Shown here: positions 26,287 through 34,346 of the stretch, piece after piece
Layout of the letters: the number at the start of each line of letters is the position of its first letter
Position numbering within the stretch: the first letter of the stretch is position 1
NCBI RefSeq assembly: GCF_001939045.1
Contig: NZ_MKIM01000025.1
Location: forward strand, 409,740 to 473,739
DNA length: 64,000 nucleotides
Source: Rhizobium oryziradicis
GTDB taxonomy: Bacteria > Pseudomonadota > Alphaproteobacteria > Rhizobiales > Rhizobiaceae
Direction: 5' to 3'
Notes under the pieces: generated by a model
Told to the model about the DNA's origin: nothing
Database searches by the model: none
What the model saw: the letters and a program-made list of their open reading frames with translations, nothing else
Made by a program: the position numbers and the translations under genes

Positions 26287-27645
26287 ATGGATATGAGCAT
26301 GCAGACCCCTTTTAGTGGCAATAAACGCCGTGTCGCCGTTGTCGGCGCCGGAATTTCCGGCCTCTCCGCCGCCTGGCTCTTGTCATCAGAGTGTATCGTG
26401 TCGGTGTATGAAGCAGAGCCCCGGCTTGGAGGACACGCCAATACGGTCACCGTTGACGGGCCAAAGGGCAGCATTGCCGTTGATACCGGCTTCATTGTCT
26501 ATAATGATCGCAATTACCCCAATCTGGTCGCCCTGTTTGAGCATCTTCAGGTGCCAAACCAGCCATCCAACATGTCGTTTGCTGCATCGTTGAATGCTGG
26601 CAGCTTTGAATATTCGGGATCGGGTCTGTCTGGCCTGCTCGGCCAGCGCCGCAATGCGCTTCGCCCCCGCTTCTGGCGCATGGTGGCAGATATCATGCGG
26701 TTTTATCGCGAAGCACCGGCGCTGCTGAGTCGTCAGGATCTGGCCACCACCACTCTTGGCGATTATCTTGATCTTGAGGCCTACAGAACGGCCTTTATTG
26801 AAGACCACTTGTTGCCCATGGGGGCGGCCATCTGGTCGACAACGGCTGCCGATATGCGGGCCTATCCGCTGCATGCCTTTATCCGCTTCTTTATCAATCA
26901 TGGGCTGGTGTCTTTGAAAGATCGCCCCCAATGGCGCACCGTGACGGGCGGCAGCCGCGAATATGTCAGCCGGTTGCGGGCGGCAACCAAGGCAGATTTT
27001 CGCAGCAATGATCCGGTTGTTACCATCAAGCGCGACGAATTCGGCGTTAAAATCATCACCGCAAGCGGCCATCAGGACCGGTTTGACGATGTGGTTCTGG
27101 CCACCCACGCTGATCAGGCCTTGAAACTGCTGAACAATCCGAGCAGCCAGGAGCGCAGTATTCTCGGTGCTTTCGACTATACCAACAATGTCGCCGTGCT
27201 GCATTCCGACGTCAATCTCATGCCCAAGCGCCAGCGTGTTTGGGCCAGCTGGAATTATATTGGCGAAGCGCGGGAAGCGGGCGAAGGTGCATTGTGTGTC
27301 AGCTATTGGATGAACAAGCTGCAAGGCCTCGACAACAGCCTGCCGCTGTTTGTCACGCTCAACCCGTCGCGCGAGGTTAATCCGAACAAGGTTCATCAGG
27401 TTTTCGACTATAAACATCCGCTGTTTGACACCAAGGCCATGGCAGCCCAACAGCAGCTTTGCCAGTTGCAGGGACAGCGCAACACGTGGTTCTGCGGGGC
27501 CTATTTTGGCAGCGGTTTTCATGAGGATGGTCTGCAAGCGGGCCTTGCCTGCGCAGAAAGCCTTTCCGGGCTTCGCCGCCCTTGGACGGTCAAAGACGAA
27601 TCGGGACGGATTTTTCTGAAAACTCCGCTGACGGCGGCAATATGA
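26287..27645 (+). CDS. FAD-dependent amine oxidase-like oxidoreductase
   Basis: The 452-aa flavoprotein of the NAD(P)/FAD amine-oxidase fold has an N-terminal dinucleotide loop (VVGAGISGLSAAWLL), then EAEPRLGGHANTV. A C-terminal FAD segment (CGAYFGSGFHEDGLQAG) is also present. It is the first gene of a three-gene operon with DUF1365 and CFA-synthase genes, overlapping the next by ATGA. In Rhodobacter sphaeroides a similar RpoE-controlled set has been linked to singlet-oxygen defence and furan fatty acid formation. Acting on a membrane fatty acyl chain is therefore a reasonable inference. Confidence 0.87.
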   Translation: MDMSMQTPFSGNKRRVAVVGAGISGLSAAWLLSSECIVSVYEAEPRLGGHANTVTVDGPKGSIAVDTGFIVYNDRNYPNLVALFEHLQVPNQPSNMSFAASLNAGSFEYSGSGLSGLLGQRRNALRPRFWRMVADIMRFYREAPALLSRQDLATTTLGDYLDLEAYRTAFIEDHLLPMGAAIWSTTAADMRAYPLHAFIRFFINHGLVSLKDRPQWRTVTGGSREYVSRLRAATKADFRSNDPVVTIKRDEFGVKIITASGHQDRFDDVVLATHADQALKLLNNPSSQERSILGAFDYTNNVAVLHSDVNLMPKRQRVWASWNYIGEAREAGEGALCVSYWMNKLQGLDNSLPLFVTLNPSREVNPNKVHQVFDYKHPLFDTKAMAAQQQLCQLQGQRNTWFCGAYFGSGFHEDGLQAGLACAESLSGLRRPWTVKDESGRIFLKTPLTAAI

Positions 27646-28445
27646 GCTGGACATCTGCCCTTTTCACGGGAGAGGTGGTGCATCATCGCCATCGCCCTAA
27701 AAAACATAGTTTGCGATATAAAGTGTTCACGCTGCTGATCGATCTGGATGAACTCCCTTTGTTGGATCAGAAATTGCGGCTGTTTGGCCACAATCGCGCG
27801 GCATTCTTAAGCGTCCACGACAAAGATCATGGCCTTGGCGAAACGGGAGAGCTGAAAAACTGGGTGGCGCGGCATTTGACGGATGCGGGCCTCACGATCG
27901 CTGACCTGCGCGTGACCATGCTGTGCTATCCGCGTATTTTTGGCTATGTTTTCAATCCTCTGACCGTTTATTTCTGTCACAGCGGCAATGGCGATCTTGA
28001 AGCCATTCTCTATGAGGTGGAAAACACTTTTCACGAGCGGCACACCTATATCATTCCCGCTACGCCAAATGCGGACGGCAGCCTGAGCCATTCCTGCGCG
28101 AAAGAAATGTATGTCTCGCCGTTTGTGCCCATGGAGTGCCAGTATCATTTCAAAATCCTGCCGCCCACCGACAAGATTTTGGTGGCGATTAACGAAACCG
28201 ACGAGGACGGGGCTTTGCTCTATGCCGCCTTCAGCGGACGGAGGCAGGCGTTAAGCGACAAAGCCCTGTTAAAGACGCTGATGACCTACCCTTTGATGAC
28301 CTTGAAAGTGATGGGTGCCATTCACTGGGAGGCCCTCAAGCTCTGGGCCAAAGGTGTGCCCCTGTACCGTCACCGCAAGGCTGAAAAGCCCATTGCAAGC
28401 TCCATCATTTCTTCCGAAGCTATAAGCGCAAAGGCCCCATTATGA
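27642..28445 (+). CDS. DUF1365 family protein
   Basis: The 267-aa protein has the DUF1365 hallmarks: an opening GEVVHHRHRPKKHSLRYKVF, then LCYPRIFGYVFNPLTVYFC and a YEVENTFHERHTY block. No catalytic role is proven. The family nearly always sits between an amine-oxidase-like flavoprotein and a CFA-like methyltransferase, as here. The ATG at 27642 overlaps the previous stop; the frame upstream of it is not used. The stop overlaps the next start by ATGA. Confidence 0.88.
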   Translation: MSWTSALFTGEVVHHRHRPKKHSLRYKVFTLLIDLDELPLLDQKLRLFGHNRAAFLSVHDKDHGLGETGELKNWVARHLTDAGLTIADLRVTMLCYPRIFGYVFNPLTVYFCHSGNGDLEAILYEVENTFHERHTYIIPATPNADGSLSHSCAKEMYVSPFVPMECQYHFKILPPTDKILVAINETDEDGALLYAAFSGRRQALSDKALLKTLMTYPLMTLKVMGAIHWEALKLWAKGVPLYRHRKAEKPIASSIISSEAISAKAPL

Positions 28446-29656
28446 GTCATGCCGAACAGCAAACCGTTGCACCTTCTTACCGGTCCGTGCCGCTGTGGCA
28501 GCGTATTTTATCGGGCTGGGCGAACCGCTTGACCCATGGACATCTGACGGTGATTTTCCCCGGCGGGCGTGAACACCATATTCAAGGTGACAATCCCGGT
28601 CCTTCCGCTGTGTTGCGGTTTAAAAATGCAAGGCCGGTGCGGCGTGTGATGGGCGGAGGAAGCCTTGGCTTTGCCCAGTCTTATATGGATGGCGATTGGG
28701 ATAGCCCCGATATTGCTGCCTTTCTGGAGTTGGTGATTGCCAATGAACCAAGCTGGCAAAAGCTGATGGCGCCATCCAGCCTGATGGGCAAGCTGGCGTG
28801 GCTCCGCCACAAGCTGCGGCGCAACTCCAAAGCCGGAAGCAGGCGCAACATCGCCTTTCACTATGATCTCGGCAATGAGTTCTACCGGCATTGGCTGGAT
28901 GAAACCATGACCTATTCATCCGCCCTGTTTGCGCAGCCCCATCAGCCGTTGGCACACGCACAGGCCGCCAAATATCAACGGATTGTGGATGAGTTGGGCT
29001 TGAGTGCCGATGACCACGTGTTGGAAATCGGCTGTGGCTGGGGTGGCTTTGCCGAACACGCCATTCGCGCAACCGGCTGCAAAGTCACGGGGCTGACACT
29101 TTCCAAGGAACAGGCGGCTTTTGCACGGGAACGATTGTCCAAGGCGAGTTTGGCGGATAAGGCTGATATTCGCCTGGAAGACTACCGCGATGTTGCGGGC
29201 AAGTTCACAAAAATCGTCTCGATTGAAATGTTCGAGGCGGTGGGCGAGGAAAACTGGCGCACCTATTTTGAGCGTGTGCGCAGCCTACTGGCTCCCAAGG
29301 GCAAAGCGATTGTGCAGGTGATCACCATCGATGAAGCACGGTTTGAACACTACAAAAGCCATGCTGATTTTATTCAGACCTATATCTTCCCCGGCGGAAT
29401 GCTGCCCTCGGTGGAACGGTTTGAAGCATCGGCCAGACAATCTGGCCTGAACGTGCTCGATACCTTCCGCTTTGGCCTCGATTATGAACGCACGTTGCTT
29501 TTGTGGGACAAGAGCTTTACCGCCCGCTGGTCGCGCATTGCACAGCTTGGCTTTGACGAGCGCTTCTTTCGCATGTGGCGCTATTACCTGCATTACTGTG
29601 CCGCTGGTTTTCGCACCAAGCGGCTGGATGTGGTGCAATTTGAGCTGAGCGCATAA
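28442..29656 (+). CDS. cfa: Cyclopropane-fatty-acyl-phospholipid synthase-like methyltransferase
   Basis: The 404-aa SAM-dependent enzyme has an N-terminal lipid-binding part and a Rossmann methyltransferase domain from about 175 (VLEIGCGWGGFAEHA). It carries the YSSALF and GGMLPS elements typical of the CFA/SAM-MT family. It methylates unsaturated acyl chains of membrane phospholipids. Its position in an RpoE/ChrR-linked operon suggests the variant that protects membranes from singlet oxygen, possibly a methylase of the furan fatty acid route. It ends at a bidirectional terminator. Confidence 0.92.
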   Translation: MSHAEQQTVAPSYRSVPLWQRILSGWANRLTHGHLTVIFPGGREHHIQGDNPGPSAVLRFKNARPVRRVMGGGSLGFAQSYMDGDWDSPDIAAFLELVIANEPSWQKLMAPSSLMGKLAWLRHKLRRNSKAGSRRNIAFHYDLGNEFYRHWLDETMTYSSALFAQPHQPLAHAQAAKYQRIVDELGLSADDHVLEIGCGWGGFAEHAIRATGCKVTGLTLSKEQAAFARERLSKASLADKADIRLEDYRDVAGKFTKIVSIEMFEAVGEENWRTYFERVRSLLAPKGKAIVQVITIDEARFEHYKSHADFIQTYIFPGGMLPSVERFEASARQSGLNVLDTFRFGLDYERTLLLWDKSFTARWSRIAQLGFDERFFRMWRYYLHYCAAGFRTKRLDVVQFELSA

Positions 29657-29681
29657 AAAAGGAGGCGAAAGCCTCCTTTTT
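29656..29681. terminator. Bidirectional Rho-independent terminator
   Basis: AAAAAGGAGGC, a GAAA tetraloop and GCCTCCTTTTT form a hairpin with A- and T-runs on both sides, between convergent cfa and SDR genes. Confidence 0.93.
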
Positions 29682-29700
29682 CACATTCAATATTTGCCGC

Positions 29701-30468
29701 TCACGATTTTCGCAGCATTTTCTCTGTCAGCCTGAAATACAGCGGATAGGGCAAAAGCCGCAAACTCTTCAATAGCAACACCATTTTCCAGGAAAAGGCG
29801 ATTTCGAATTTGCCCGCCGCCATGCCCTTGGCAATATGGTCGGCGGCCTCTTCCGCTGTGACGATAAACGGCATGGGAAAGTCATTTTTATCGGTCAGCG
29901 GCGTTTTGACAAAGCCCGGATTGATGATGCTGAGCGTGACACCCTTTTTGGCAAGGCCGGGATGGAGCGCCTCGGCAAGGGTAATCAAGGCGGATTTGGT
30001 GGCACCATAAACACCGCCGCCGGGAAGACCCGTGTAGCCCGAGACCGACCCCAAAAGCCCAATGCGGCCTTTGCCGCGCGCAACCATCAGCGGCATGATG
30101 GTCTCTAAGCAATAGGCCGTGCCCATCAGGTTCAACTCGATCATCGTGCGGAATTGATCGGCGTTGAAATTGCTGATCGATTCCCGCACATAGGTGCCTG
30201 CCGAAAATACCGCCATGTCGATGGGGCCAAGTGCTGCCTCAATCTCCGACATCACCCGATGCACGGCATCGCGATCCGTGACATCCAGCGGAAAGGCTTG
30301 AATGACACCACCGCTCTCCAGCGCCAAGGCCTGCAATTCATCCGCATTGCGGGCGCTGACAGCCACCCGATAACCATCACGGGCGAGTTTTAGCGCCAGC
30401 GCACGGCCAATGCCGGAACTGGCCCCGGTGATCCACGCAACACGCGAGTTTGACGATGACATGACCAT
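29701..30468 (-). CDS. Short-chain dehydrogenase/reductase
   Basis: The SDR of about 255 aa has the classical cofactor motif TGASSGIGRAL near the N-terminus, an NAG-like AVFSAGTYV turn, the catalytic Ser in LGSVSGYTG and the YGATK catalytic Tyr-Lys pair. The substrate is unknown. The ATG at 30468 is contained in TGATG with the stop of the DUF3833 gene, so it is translationally coupled. It is the last gene of the three-gene minus-strand operon driven by the promoter at 31859-31887. Confidence 0.88.
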   Translation of the reverse strand: MVMSSSNSRVAWITGASSGIGRALALKLARDGYRVAVSARNADELQALALESGGVIQAFPLDVTDRDAVHRVMSEIEAALGPIDMAVFSAGTYVRESISNFNADQFRTMIELNLMGTAYCLETIMPLMVARGKGRIGLLGSVSGYTGLPGGGVYGATKSALITLAEALHPGLAKKGVTLSIINPGFVKTPLTDKNDFPMPFIVTAEEAADHIAKGMAAGKFEIAFSWKMVLLLKSLRLLPYPLYFRLTEKMLRKS

Positions 30469-31016
30469 CACTGAAGCGCCTTTTCATGGTTATGGCCTGT
30501 ATGGTGCAGAGCTGGTTTTTTGAACTTCACCGTGGTTTTCGCCACCGGAAAACCAAACTTGGTCACCAGCGCCGTGTTCAACACCGTTCCATCCTTGTTC
30601 AAAACCATCTTGTCATAAAAACGGACCTTGTTCGCCTGTTTTTGCGGATCAAAATAGACCAGATAGTTGAAATGCGCGGTATCGCCATCAACACGCACCT
30701 TGGCATCGCCAATCACATCTTCGCGGGTGCCGGTGTAGGAGGTGGGGCCGGTTTTGACAAAGCGCCAGGTTTTGCGGTCTTTGGTGCCATCATCGAAGCG
30801 AAAATCCTCGCGCAGCGTCAGCACATGGCCATCCCACTTGCCCGTGAGATCAACGGTGAATGAGCGGCTGACACCGTTGATGGCCGCGAAATGCCCCTCC
30901 GCCACGGTTTTTCCGACAAAATAAGTCTCAAAAGCAAAATCTGCGGCCTTTGCCGTGCCGACGGTCGATAAAAGACCCATGGTCAGGCTGGCAAAGGCTG
31001 ATTTCAACACATGCAT
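30468..31016 (-). CDS. DUF3833 family secreted protein
   Basis: The 182-aa protein has a signal peptide (about 1-24, ending AKAAD) and the DUF3833 layout of beta strands (FETYFVGKTVAEGHF, LREDFRFDDGTKDRKTW, FYDKMVLNKDGTVLN). It is probably periplasmic or lipid-facing. The family commonly travels with SDR, DUF1365 and CFA-like genes near ECF sigma factors. The function is unknown. Confidence 0.87.
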   Translation of the reverse strand: MHVLKSAFASLTMGLLSTVGTAKAADFAFETYFVGKTVAEGHFAAINGVSRSFTVDLTGKWDGHVLTLREDFRFDDGTKDRKTWRFVKTGPTSYTGTREDVIGDAKVRVDGDTAHFNYLVYFDPQKQANKVRFYDKMVLNKDGTVLNTALVTKFGFPVAKTTVKFKKPALHHTGHNHEKALQ

Positions 31017-31081
31017 GGCGCTCTCCGCTCGATTGATTTCTCAACATCACTACGCAGCAAAGGCCCGGCTGGATTGGTGGG

Positions 31082-31789
31082 CTACCATTCAATGGTTGAC
31101 CCATCATAGGCAAAGAAACCACCGGATTGCGCTGGCGAGAGATGATCCAGCACATTCAAAAGCAGCCCTGCACTCTCTTGCGGCGTGAATCGCTCATGGT
31201 TTGGCGCGAAATTGGCGGACAGCGATGTGGCAACGCTGCCGGGATGCAAAGCGGCCACCACCGCGTTTGGCCGCGTGCGGGCAAGCTCAACAGCTGCGGT
31301 GCGCACAATCTGGTTCAAGGCCGCCTTTGAGGCGCGATAGGATATCCAGCCGCCCAACCGGTTATCGCCAATAGAGCCAACCCGCGCCGACAAAAACGCC
31401 ATCATGGCGCGGCTATCTTTGCGCAGAAGCGGTGAGACATATTTGAGCACCAGAGCCGGACCAATGGCATTGAGCGCAAACTGCGCCGCCATGCTCTCGG
31501 CAGTTACGGCTTTGAGCGATTTTTCCGGACCAATGCCGTTAATCGTCAAAGCCCCCGTTGCACAAATCACCACATCGAAAACGGCCTGCTGCTGCGAGAG
31601 ACGCGCGGTCGCCGCCGCCACGCTGTCTTCGTTGGTGACATCAAAACCATCCAAACTGCGCGAGAGGGTGACAACGGCAGCACATGACGGATCTGTGCGC
31701 AGAACCTCGACAAACGCGGAGCCAATGCCTCCCGAGACCCCAATCACCAAAGCGCGGTATTCGCCGCCCAAAGAGGTTATCACTGTCAT
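31082..31789 (-). CDS. SDR-family oxidoreductase
   Basis: The 235-aa short-chain dehydrogenase relative has a cofactor loop IGVSGGIGSAF, CATGAL, catalytic Ser in LSARVGS and Tyr-Lys in SYRASK. ATG 31789 with GGGGGGAGAAA upstream is preferred to the open frame extending to 31888, which would run through the promoter. It is the first gene of the SDR–DUF3833–SDR operon; the leader carries a strong TGATCC-type RpoE promoter. Confidence 0.88.
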   Translation of the reverse strand: MTVITSLGGEYRALVIGVSGGIGSAFVEVLRTDPSCAAVVTLSRSLDGFDVTNEDSVAAATARLSQQQAVFDVVICATGALTINGIGPEKSLKAVTAESMAAQFALNAIGPALVLKYVSPLLRKDSRAMMAFLSARVGSIGDNRLGGWISYRASKAALNQIVRTAAVELARTRPNAVVAALHPGSVATSLSANFAPNHERFTPQESAGLLLNVLDHLSPAQSGGFFAYDGSTIEW

Positions 31790-31858
31790 TTTCTCCCCCC
31801 TGTTTTCCCGAAAAATTCCATCGCTGGTAATCTGAACCATTGTGCATGTCGTAACGTT

Positions 31859-31887
31859 ACTACGACAGAAACAGAGGCGATGGATCA
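31859..31887 (-). promoter_or_regulatory. Putative RpoE-dependent promoter of the SDR/DUF3833 operon
   Basis: On the minus strand TGATCC (31882-31887) is followed after 17 bases by CGTAGT (31859-31864), about 70 bases before the SDR start. The -10 part lies inside an inverted repeat, GTCGTAACGTTACTACGAC (31848-31866), which might bind a second regulator. The -35 element lies just before the ribosome-binding site of the divergent gene at 31904, so the two leaders overlap. Confidence 0.65.
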
Positions 31888-31903
31888 CAGGAGGGCCGCC
31901 ACG

Positions 31904-32305
31904 ATGATATTGCGTTTGGTAATTTCAGGAATAGTTGCAGCAGCATTCGGCGCGGGAGCAGCGCAAGCCGCGGGTGAAAGCCGCTATACATCGCAAGACA
32001 TTCGCCAAAGCATTGTGGGAAAGCGCATTTACCTCGCAACCCCGATGGGCGGTGAATTTCCGCTCAACTACCGTAAAAACGGCGTGGTGGATGGAGATGG
32101 CGAGGCGCTGGGCCTTGGCCGCTTTGTCAAACCCAATGACACCGGCAAATGGTGGATCAAGGATGATCAGCTCTGCCAGCGCTTTACCACCTGGTACAAA
32201 GGCACGCCGATGTGTTTTGAGCTGTATAAAAACGGCGATAAAAGCCTGAACTGGATCCGCAACAACGGCCAGAAAGGGACTGCCCGGATCGGGCAATCCC
32301 TGTAA
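31904..32305 (+). CDS. Small secreted protein of unknown function
   Basis: The 133-aa protein has a signal peptide (about 1-24, AQAAG) and a compact mature part with two cysteines (in DQLCQRF and TPMCFEL) that could form a disulfide. The middle part, GKWWIKDDQLCQRFTTWYKG, resembles small rhizobial periplasmic proteins of unknown role. ATG 31904 is supported by GGAGG upstream. It is monocistronic and convergent with iolB, whose 3' end is six bases away. Confidence 0.78.
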   Translation: MILRLVISGIVAAAFGAGAAQAAGESRYTSQDIRQSIVGKRIYLATPMGGEFPLNYRKNGVVDGDGEALGLGRFVKPNDTGKWWIKDDQLCQRFTTWYKGTPMCFELYKNGDKSLNWIRNNGQKGTARIGQSL

Positions 32306-32310
32306 TAGTT

Positions 32311-33120
32311 TTAGGGATTATCGCGCTTATAAATCCAGTCGTGGTCGGGGTGGTTCTGGAAGCGCCATTTGCGCATGGGCCCGGCCATGACATTGAGATA
32401 ATACATCTCATAGCCATAAGGAGCACCGCAGGGATGGTGGCCCTTGGGCACCAGCACCACATCGCCGTCCGATACAGCCATGGTTTCATCGAGACTGCCA
32501 TCTTCGGTAAAGACGCGCTGGAAGCCAAAACCCTGCGCCGGATTGAGACGGTGATAATAGGTCTCTTCCAGATAGGTCATGGCCGGGAAATTATCCTCAT
32601 CATGGCGATGGGGCGGATAGGATGACCAATTGCCCTGCGGGGTAAACACTTCTGTCACCAGCAGGCTCTCGGCCACATCGCGCTCTTCCATGGCGATGGG
32701 GAAGATATAGCGGGTGTTGGCACCTTTACCGCGCTCCGTCAGAGCAATGCCTTGCGGGCCAATCACCTGCGCTTCGCGGCCGGGCTTTGCGGGCGCGGTG
32801 CAAACGGCCAGCGTCATATCCGTGGTGGCGGTGGCGCTCCAATCGCTTCCTGCCGGGATATAGACGCAATGGGGCGGCTTTTTCTCAAACACGTTCATGC
32901 GGTCGCCAAGCTCGCCGAAGCTTTTACCAGCGCCCGAAATTTCGGCCTTGCCCTCAACGAGAACCAGAATCACTTCTGTTTCACCCGTCTGTTCAGCCGC
33001 CTTTTCGCCCGCCTTCAGCTTATAAAGACCAAAGCCGACATAGCCCCAGTTGGCGCTTTGCGGGGTGATATCATGCACCTTGCCAGTTGTGGCCACAGGT
33101 TTGCGTAGAAGATTGGTCAT
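32311..33120 (-). CDS. iolB: 5-deoxy-glucuronate isomerase
   Basis: IolB isomerises 5-deoxy-D-glucuronate to 2-deoxy-5-keto-gluconate in myo-inositol breakdown. The 269-aa bicupin protein has metal-binding residues in YPPHRHDED and EETYYHR, and later PKGHHPCG. The length fits the family. It lies downstream of iolC-iolD-iolE on the same strand, with a small membrane protein gene overlapping its start. Confidence 0.95.
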   Translation of the reverse strand: MTNLLRKPVATTGKVHDITPQSANWGYVGFGLYKLKAGEKAAEQTGETEVILVLVEGKAEISGAGKSFGELGDRMNVFEKKPPHCVYIPAGSDWSATATTDMTLAVCTAPAKPGREAQVIGPQGIALTERGKGANTRYIFPIAMEERDVAESLLVTEVFTPQGNWSSYPPHRHDEDNFPAMTYLEETYYHRLNPAQGFGFQRVFTEDGSLDETMAVSDGDVVLVPKGHHPCGAPYGYEMYYLNVMAGPMRKWRFQNHPDHDWIYKRDNP

Positions 33121-33335
33121 TGTTCATCTCCCTTTTCATCGCCCTTTCTGGGTGTTTTGTAAAACACCCAGAACAGTTGCAGGGCGGCATAAAAACCAAG
33201 CGCCAGCGAAATCATCGCCCAGGTTTGCGAGCCATTGTAAAGCTCAATCCCCGCCCAAACCAGCGGCACAAGGGTGACGAGAATGCGCACCCAGAGCGGT
33301 TTGAAAAACGGGTGGTGGGGATCGAGAAATTGCAT
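33117..33335 (-). CDS. Small two-helix membrane protein coupled to iolB
   Basis: The 72-aa protein has two hydrophobic helices (about 15-32 and 38-58) and a charged C-terminal tail (KTPRKGDEKGDEQ). The stop overlaps the iolB start (ATGA), so translation of iolB depends on it or follows it. I do not recognise a named family. Its size and position suggest a helper of inositol metabolism, but this rests on context only. Confidence 0.72.
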   Translation of the reverse strand: MQFLDPHHPFFKPLWVRILVTLVPLVWAGIELYNGSQTWAMISLALGFYAALQLFWVFYKTPRKGDEKGDEQ

Positions 33336-33442
33336 GGACTGACCTTATGGTGAGCGGAGCGGAGTGGGTGCCGTTCCAAAGAGGCTGTGGTGGGAGGGAT
33401 ATAGCACAGCTCGGCGCTTGCTTAACCCCTTGCTCCGACCGA

Positions 33443-34345
33443 TTAAGCCGCCTTATCCAACCCCGCAGCCTTGGCCATGGCCTTCAACGAGGCAAGGCCC
33501 AAGCTCTGGTAATCATAAGGATTGCGCACATCGGGGTCCTGCTCGGCCTCAATCACCAGCCAGCCTTCATAGCCATGCTCGCCAGCGATTTTCAAAACCG
33601 GCAGAAAATTCACGCCGCCTTCGCTGTCGCCCGGCACGGTAAATGCGCCACGGCGCACGCCTTCAAGGAAGGAGAGCTTTTCATCACGCACCTGTTTGGT
33701 AATCACCGGGCGGATGTTCTTGGCATGGATATGGCCCACGCGGCCCATATGGTTTTTCGCAACCCGCTCCGGATCGCCGCCGCCAAACAGGCAATGGCCG
33801 GTATCCAGCAACAGCTTGGCGTGGGGGCCGGTGTTGGCCATCAGCTTGTCAATCTCTTCTTCGCTCTCGACAATCGTGCCCATGTGGTGGTGGTAAACCA
33901 AGGCAATGCCCTGAGCTGCCGCAAATTCGGCCAATGCTTCCACGCCTGCGCCAAAGCTGGCCCACTCCGAATCGGCCAGTTTCGGGCGATCATTCACCGG
34001 CTTATCGTCATCGCCATGGATCGCATTCGATGTTTCGCAAACGATAATCACCTTGCTGCCCATGGCCTTCAGCAGGTCCAGTGCTGGCTGCATGGCCGCC
34101 TTTTCGTCTTCAATGCTATTGGTCAGCAGGTTCAGCGAATGCCAGCCGGAGACGTAGCGAAGGCCGCGCGGCTCCAACACAGCCTTCAAGGCTGCTGGTT
34201 CCTGCGGGAATTTGTGGCCCTTTTCAATGCCGTCGAAACCGATTTTCGATGTTTCATCGAGGCATTGGTCGAGGCTGATATGGGCACCCAGCGTGCGGTC
34301 ATCGTCATTGGACCAGGCAATCGGGTTGGTTCCGTAGAGAATCAT
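33443..34345 (-). CDS. iolE: Myo-inosose-2 dehydratase
   Basis: IolE dehydrates 2-keto-myo-inositol to the trihydroxycyclohexanedione. The 300-aa TIM-barrel protein of the AP-endonuclease-2/xylose-isomerase type has conserved metal-ligand regions ([30 protein letters not shown]). The start at 34345, with AAGGA upstream and one base from the iolD stop, is clear; the longer open frame to 34543 overlaps iolD. Confidence 0.95.
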   Translation of the reverse strand: MILYGTNPIAWSNDDDRTLGAHISLDQCLDETSKIGFDGIEKGHKFPQEPAALKAVLEPRGLRYVSGWHSLNLLTNSIEDEKAAMQPALDLLKAMGSKVIIVCETSNAIHGDDDKPVNDRPKLADSEWASFGAGVEALAEFAAAQGIALVYHHHMGTIVESEEEIDKLMANTGPHAKLLLDTGHCLFGGGDPERVAKNHMGRVGHIHAKNIRPVITKQVRDEKLSFLEGVRRGAFTVPGDSEGGVNFLPVLKIAGEHGYEGWLVIEAEQDPDVRNPYDYQSLGLASLKAMAKAAGLDKAA

Positions 34346-34346
34346 C

